A stretch of 64,000 nucleotides of DNA from Lachnospiraceae bacterium (GTDB taxonomy: Bacteria > Bacillota > Clostridia > Lachnospirales > Anaerotignaceae): assembly GCA_019422065.1 (NCBI GenBank), contig JAHZEA010000003.1, positions 19,823 to 83,822 of the forward strand, in the 5' to 3' direction. Below the pieces are notes generated by a model, which was not told the DNA's origin, did no database searches, and saw only the letters and a list, made by a program, of their open reading frames with translations. This document shows positions 60,762-64,000 of this stretch, piece after piece. The translations under genes and the position numbers were made by a program. The stretch's first letter is position 1, and the number at the start of each line of letters is the position of its first letter.

Positions 60762-61834
60762 ACATTCTCCACCGTCCCTAAAATAGGAATCTCGTCAGAT
60801 TCAATAACAATATTTTCTGTATTGTCATTTAATGTAATATCCTCAATATCTATTACACCATCAACCTCAAGAACTTTCATTTCAATACGGCTTTTTCTAA
60901 CAGTAATGCTTCCCTCATTTTCCCAGCCTGCTCTTAACTCACCAAAATACTCCTCAATCTTTTCCTTAGCCTGCTCAACTATAAATTCAGTTTCATATCC
61001 GCTGTCTATGGTAAGAGTAAATTTAATAGTAATAGTAACACTTTTAGCTGCCTCTACAGTAACATTGTGCCCTATTGGCACAGCACCAATGCCGCTTCCT
61101 TTCGGCTGAGGGTCAACATATTCCTGAACATCCTCAATAAGCGTGCCTTCAGGCACATTAAACCCATTGTTTAATATAACAACCCTAACAGTGCCCCCTC
61201 CATAATATGCCGGGAAAACTTTGCATCCGCCAACACCATCAATCTCTTTAAGAAGCCTCTTGTAATCCTCAATGTTCCCACCAAAAGCCTTAGTCTCAAA
61301 ACTGTTAAAATACCTCTGCCTTAAACTCTCGTCACTTTCAGCTTCTTCACCATATATTATAATGTCAGTTATTTCAGCCTTTAAAAGCCCTTCCACATAC
61401 TCAATAGGCAGTATTGTACCTTTATATAAATTTCCGACTTCTCCGGCTTTTTCACATAAAAGCTTGTAACACCCGTCAGAAATTTTCTCAGTAACAGCAT
61501 AATCATTTCCGCCGCCGCTGAACCTGTCACCTATGTTAATAGAATTAATGTACTCCCCGCTTTCATCAGTAAAAACAGCCTTAACAACCGCATTTGTAGC
61601 ATCCTGCCTTTTAATATTTCTCTCCCAAACCCTACGGTCTAAGTCCTCGCCTGTAGCTGTGTCTGCAAATGTTCTGTCCATAAGCATACTCATGTTCATA
61701 TACATTTGCACACTTTCGGCACTGTTTGGCGCCAAAGTATCATATATAACACTGCCCTGCCTTTTGTCAATGTTGTCATTAATAAGCTTCAGTTTTTCAT
61801 TTAACAAATTCTCGTAAGTAAAGTTCTCATACAC
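60758..61834 (-). CDS. Baseplate J/gp47 family protein (XkdT-like)
   Basis: 358 residues from a GTG that overlaps the upstream stop by one base (TAGTG). Typical wording: GSVIYDTLAPNSAESVQMYMNMSMLMDRTFADTATGEDLDRRVWERNIKRQDAT, then EAESDESLRQRYFNSFETKAFGGNIEDYKRLLKEIDGVGGCKVFPAY and YVDPQPKGSGIGAVPIGHNVTV. It forms the baseplate wedge of contractile-tailed phages. Confidence 0.93.
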   Translation of the reverse strand: MYENFTYENLLNEKLKLINDNIDKRQGSVIYDTLAPNSAESVQMYMNMSMLMDRTFADTATGEDLDRRVWERNIKRQDATNAVVKAVFTDESGEYINSINIGDRFSGGGNDYAVTEKISDGCYKLLCEKAGEVGNLYKGTILPIEYVEGLLKAEITDIIIYGEEAESDESLRQRYFNSFETKAFGGNIEDYKRLLKEIDGVGGCKVFPAYYGGGTVRVVILNNGFNVPEGTLIEDVQEYVDPQPKGSGIGAVPIGHNVTVEAAKSVTITIKFTLTIDSGYETEFIVEQAKEKIEEYFGELRAGWENEGSITVRKSRIEMKVLEVDGVIDIEDITLNDNTENIVIESDEIPILGTVENV

Positions 61835-62232
61835 TAAATATCTGCCTCCGTCTCAACTGGTATAATGCCTAAATTAGTAATAACATCAAATTTAATACTC
61901 ATTTTGTTAAAGTCTTTTTCAATAGTGAAATTCTCAATCTTTTCTATCCTGTTGTCAGTAAGCAGGGCGTCTTCTATGTATCCTTCAATAAGCATTTGAG
62001 CTTTAAGCATATTAGTTCCTATCAGCTCACTTATTTGAGAGCCATAATTCCAGTCATATATTTCAAAAGCATACCTTTTTGTATCTAAAATCTTGCGTAT
62101 TGCCTGTTCAATAGCCGGTTTGCCCTCTGTGTATCCGTGTATGCTTTTGTTCTCAAAATCAAGTAAATACGTTTTTGTAATATGTTTGTCGTCCTCTGTT
62201 ATAACATCAGAAGAAATGTTCTCAGGCACCAT
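61834..62232 (-). CDS. XkdS-like baseplate protein (DUF2634, gp25-like)
   Basis: 132 residues. Contains TKTYLLDFENKSIHGYTEGKPAIEQAIRKILDTKRYAFEIYDWNYGSQISELIG, the DUF2634/gp25 (lysozyme-like wedge) pattern without lysozyme residues. One base after the preceding gene's stop and overlapping the next start: tightly packed phage morphogenesis genes. RBS GGTGG. Confidence 0.9.
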   Translation of the reverse strand: MVPENISSDVITEDDKHITKTYLLDFENKSIHGYTEGKPAIEQAIRKILDTKRYAFEIYDWNYGSQISELIGTNMLKAQMLIEGYIEDALLTDNRIEKIENFTIEKDFNKMSIKFDVITNLGIIPVETEADI

Positions 62233-62233
62233 T

Positions 62234-62596
62234 TTAAGCCACCACCCTGTCTAAAACTAAAAAACTCTGTCCTCCCTGAATTCGCAGAAGAATAACCTTT
62301 TCACCTTCTTTAAGCCCAAAGTTCAATATAACATCCTTCTGCCCAACTATTTTGTGATTGTGTGAAGTGTAAGAATTAGTATTTTCAGTTGACATGTTAA
62401 AAGTTTCCTTAACACTTCTTTCCACAACACTGGAACAAAGTGTAATTTTGCTTTGGTCAATAATAAGCCTTTGGTCAACCATAATAGTAAGAGGCTCTGC
62501 TTTTGTAACAATGCCAAACATAATCCTAACTGGGTCTGAAGCCTCGTTAGCCTCAACAGATATTTTCTTTAACGCATTAATAAGTTCACCTGTAAT
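62234..62596 (-). CDS. XkdR-like tail protein (DUF2577), probable ATT start
   Basis: 120 residues if read from ATT at 62596. The first ATG in frame (62521) would omit 25 residues with the DUF2577 N-terminal pattern ITGELINALKKISVEANEA, which are clearly protein-coding. Between that segment and the preceding gene's stop there is no ATG, GTG or TTG in frame, but AAGGGGG lies nine bases before the ATT (an ATA is six bases earlier). The rest, GIVTKAEPLTIMVDQRLIIDQSKI through LLRIQGGQSFLVLDRVV, is typical of this OB-fold tail protein. Confidence 0.75.
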   Translation of the reverse strand: MTGELINALKKISVEANEASDPVRIMFGIVTKAEPLTIMVDQRLIIDQSKITLCSSVVERSVKETFNMSTENTNSYTSHNHKIVGQKDVILNFGLKEGEKVILLRIQGGQSFLVLDRVVA

Positions 62597-62610
62597 AAAT
62601 ATCAGCCCCC

Positions 62611-63444
62611 TTAAATATGCACTCCTTCAGCTCCGGATTGAGCATATTCTATAATTTTCTTAGCAATAGAATCAATAATACTTTCCTCGTCAGCCTGATT
62701 GTATATGTTGGAATAATTGTTTAGTGTAATGTTAACCTTTCCGCTTTCATTTGGCTCAATTGCATTTTCCACCCATTTGTTAGTTTCTGTTTTTTTCCCA
62801 TTATTTAAAGTTAAATATTCTCTCCCGCCGTTTAGCTTGGTATTAACGTAATACTTTTTATCCGACTGCTTAATAACACTTTGCAGTAATTCTTCTTCAG
62901 TTTTCTCAGTAACTGCATTGTAGTTATTGCTCCATACTTCATTAAAAATATCACCGCCTGATACAACTGTGCTGCTGTAATTTTTATTATTAAATATCTC
63001 AGTCAGATTATTTTCAATTGTCCCGCCTGTAAAGTAGTTATTGTAAACTTTATATCTCGGATAAACATAAGTTTCTCTTAAACCATCTTCTAAAATACCA
63101 ATACTTTCGTTAAAAATACTTCTGCTGTCAAAAACATTAATAATATTTTTAGCTTCTTTCAGATATGAAATATTCTCATTTTTAAAATTTTCACGGTTTA
63201 AAATATTATAATTATTAATGTATTGAATGTAGCCAGTATTTCTTTGTAATCTTTCGTTATTTATGTCCGAACTATTTTCATCTCTGCTTTTTATTTCAAA
63301 ATCAGTTATACCGTTTTCATAATTTTCCGACTGCCCAAAAAGCAAATTCAAATAACCGCTATTATCAAAAATACCCATTATATCCTCAATAAAAAGCCTT
63401 TGCTTGAGCAGTTCATCAAAAAACTTTTTAAGTGCGTCTTCCAA
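62611..63444 (-). CDS. Phage protein of unknown function between xkdQ and xkdR
   Basis: 277 residues from a TTG at 63444 behind GGCGGGTGG, 14 bases after the xkdQ-like stop; the open frame reaches 63537 but that part overlaps xkdQ. It is rich in Asn, Tyr, Glu and Ile, with no recognisable domain. The last 45 residues (KVNITLNNYSNIYNQADEESIIDSIAKKIIEYAQ) resemble the ends of phage tail assembly or tape-measure proteins. PBSX has no gene here, so it is an insertion special to this phage. Could be a particle-specific structural protein. Confidence 0.6.
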   Translation of the reverse strand: MEDALKKFFDELLKQRLFIEDIMGIFDNSGYLNLLFGQSENYENGITDFEIKSRDENSSDINNERLQRNTGYIQYINNYNILNRENFKNENISYLKEAKNIINVFDSRSIFNESIGILEDGLRETYVYPRYKVYNNYFTGGTIENNLTEIFNNKNYSSTVVSGGDIFNEVWSNNYNAVTEKTEEELLQSVIKQSDKKYYVNTKLNGGREYLTLNNGKKTETNKWVENAIEPNESGKVNITLNNYSNIYNQADEESIIDSIAKKIIEYAQSGAEGVHI

Positions 63445-63457
63445 AATTCCACCCGCC

Positions 63458-64000
63458 TTAACTGTTAATAAGTCCGCCTCTAAGTGATAAATCCATGGTG
63501 TGCACTCCCATTTTAAACCTGTGTCTGCATGACTCAACCGTCATAGCCTCATCAATGGCAATATCTCCTGTTTTGTCAGTCCTTACATAAATAATTGAAC
63601 CGGCACGGACATTTATATCGCCAAAAGCCCCTGAAATGCTTAAACTTCTTTGAGCCTTGCTGTGTGTATTTAAAATGCTTAAAGCCTTTACATTTCCGTC
63701 TTCTCCTTCTTCAATGCTGCCAGTGTACTGTAAAACACCCCACTTTGAAACAGAATCCTCGTTTTTCTTAAAATATTCCTGAACAATACCTTTTTTCCCT
63801 TTTAAAGTAAGCCTTATTTGGTTATATGTGTTGCTGTCTATAGTCGATGTATAGCTAAAATCCTCAGCTGTGTCATCTTTTACAATGTAATTGGCCGCCA
63901 TGTTTTCAGCTCTTTTTAAACTTAGCTTCCCAAAATCGTCAAATAAAACATATAACTTTCCTGTACTTAAATAAGTTGTGTCTATGGCCGACTGTATAAT
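63458..64000 (-). CDS. XkdQ-like tail/baseplate hub protein, 5' end outside window
   Basis: 180 residues visible; the frame continues to the window edge without a stop, through TGKLYVLFDDFGKLSLKRAEN before the internal ATG at 63901. The part seen contains NQIRLTLKGKKGIVQEYFKKNEDSVSKWGVLQYTG and ends DEAMTVESCRHRFKMGVHTMDLSLRGGL, the C-terminal pattern of XkdQ / late-control-D-like hub proteins. Gene order XkdQ, (unknown), XkdR, XkdS, XkdT, XkdU agrees with PBSX. Confidence 0.85.
   Translation of the reverse strand: MIQSAIDTTYLSTGKLYVLFDDFGKLSLKRAENMAANYIVKDDTAEDFSYTSTIDSNTYNQIRLTLKGKKGIVQEYFKKNEDSVSKWGVLQYTGSIEEGEDGNVKALSILNTHSKAQRSLSISGAFGDINVRAGSIIYVRTDKTGDIAIDEAMTVESCRHRFKMGVHTMDLSLRGGLINS

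Noticed and set aside
63445..63537. Earlier start of the unknown phage protein
   Set aside because: This part overlaps the conserved end of the XkdQ-like gene in another frame; a TTG with a good ribosome site follows the XkdQ stop.

Overview
The window is AT-rich, with strong Shine-Dalgarno sites, TTGACA/TATAAT promoters 17 bases apart and many hairpin-plus-T-run terminators. Gene content (2-hydroxyacyl-CoA dehydratase, superoxide reductase plus rubredoxin, NuoE/NuoF-like soluble flavoprotein, Rex, SmsCB-type minimal Fe-S assembly, bacteriohemerythrin, Rho with an N-terminal insertion, DUF1385, YqeG) points to a strictly anaerobic, fermentative, low-GC Clostridia. The dehydratase pair resembles lactoyl-CoA dehydratase, so an Anaerotignum / Clostridium propionicum-like Lachnospirales member is my guess; the species cannot be fixed from the sequence alone.

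Layout. 1-3.1 kb: end of a hisC gene, a nucleotidyltransferase, and a rubredoxin/superoxide reductase operon divergent from a Cys-rich Crp/Fnr regulator, with a well-placed candidate site between them. 3.1-4.7 kb: an FAD-dependent dehydrogenase behind a complete purine (guanine-type) riboswitch with its own promoter and terminator. 4.9-8.2 kb: activator plus two subunits of a 2-hydroxyacyl-CoA dehydratase. 9.0-18.4 kb: a catabolic island with a TRAP transporter (DctP, DctM, DctQ), an M24 hydrolase resembling ectoine hydrolase, a EutB-like PLP dehydratase, RidA, two M20D amidohydrolases and an IclR regulator. Together these could import an N-acylated or cyclic amidine amino acid such as hydroxyectoine, open it, deacylate it and deaminate it. 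18.5-22.8 kb: DMT permease, tRNA-Leu, efp, and a yqeG-aroE-aroKQ operon in which shikimate kinase and dehydroquinase are fused.

23-36.8 kb: secreted LysM-esterase, glycogen phosphorylase, a translation block (prfA, prmC, DUF1385, rpmE), rho with a LysM membrane protein, an SPFH/NfeD pair and the two-gene Fe-S assembly system. 37-50 kb: an ECF sigma / RsgI-like anti-sigma / His-Cys-rich secreted peptide trio, methionine gamma-lyase-like enzyme, uppP, a Fur-family regulator with an apparent own box, a QueD-like protein with a zinc ribbon, tRNA-Arg(CCU), DNA-3-methyladenine glycosylase, an IlvD/Edd dehydratase with its IclR regulator, DUF445, Rex and an ABC-F ATPase interrupted by an in-frame stop near its C-terminus.

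51-57 kb: three genes forming a NuoE-NuoF-GltD/NuoG-type complex, best read as an Stn-like NADH/NADPH/ferredoxin transhydrogenase, behind a leader that contains an intrinsic terminator. 57-60 kb: iron alcohol dehydrogenase, hemerythrin behind a Fur-like box, deoD and tRNA-Arg(ACG). 60.2-64 kb: a PBSX-like myophage tail baseplate module (XkdU, XkdT, XkdS, XkdR, an unknown protein, XkdQ) running towards the tRNA and off the window edge; the tRNA boundary looks like one end of a prophage or phage-tail-like particle locus.

I saw no CRISPR array and no insertion sequence. The most system-like novelty is the 9-18 kb island; its substrate is inferred, not shown.
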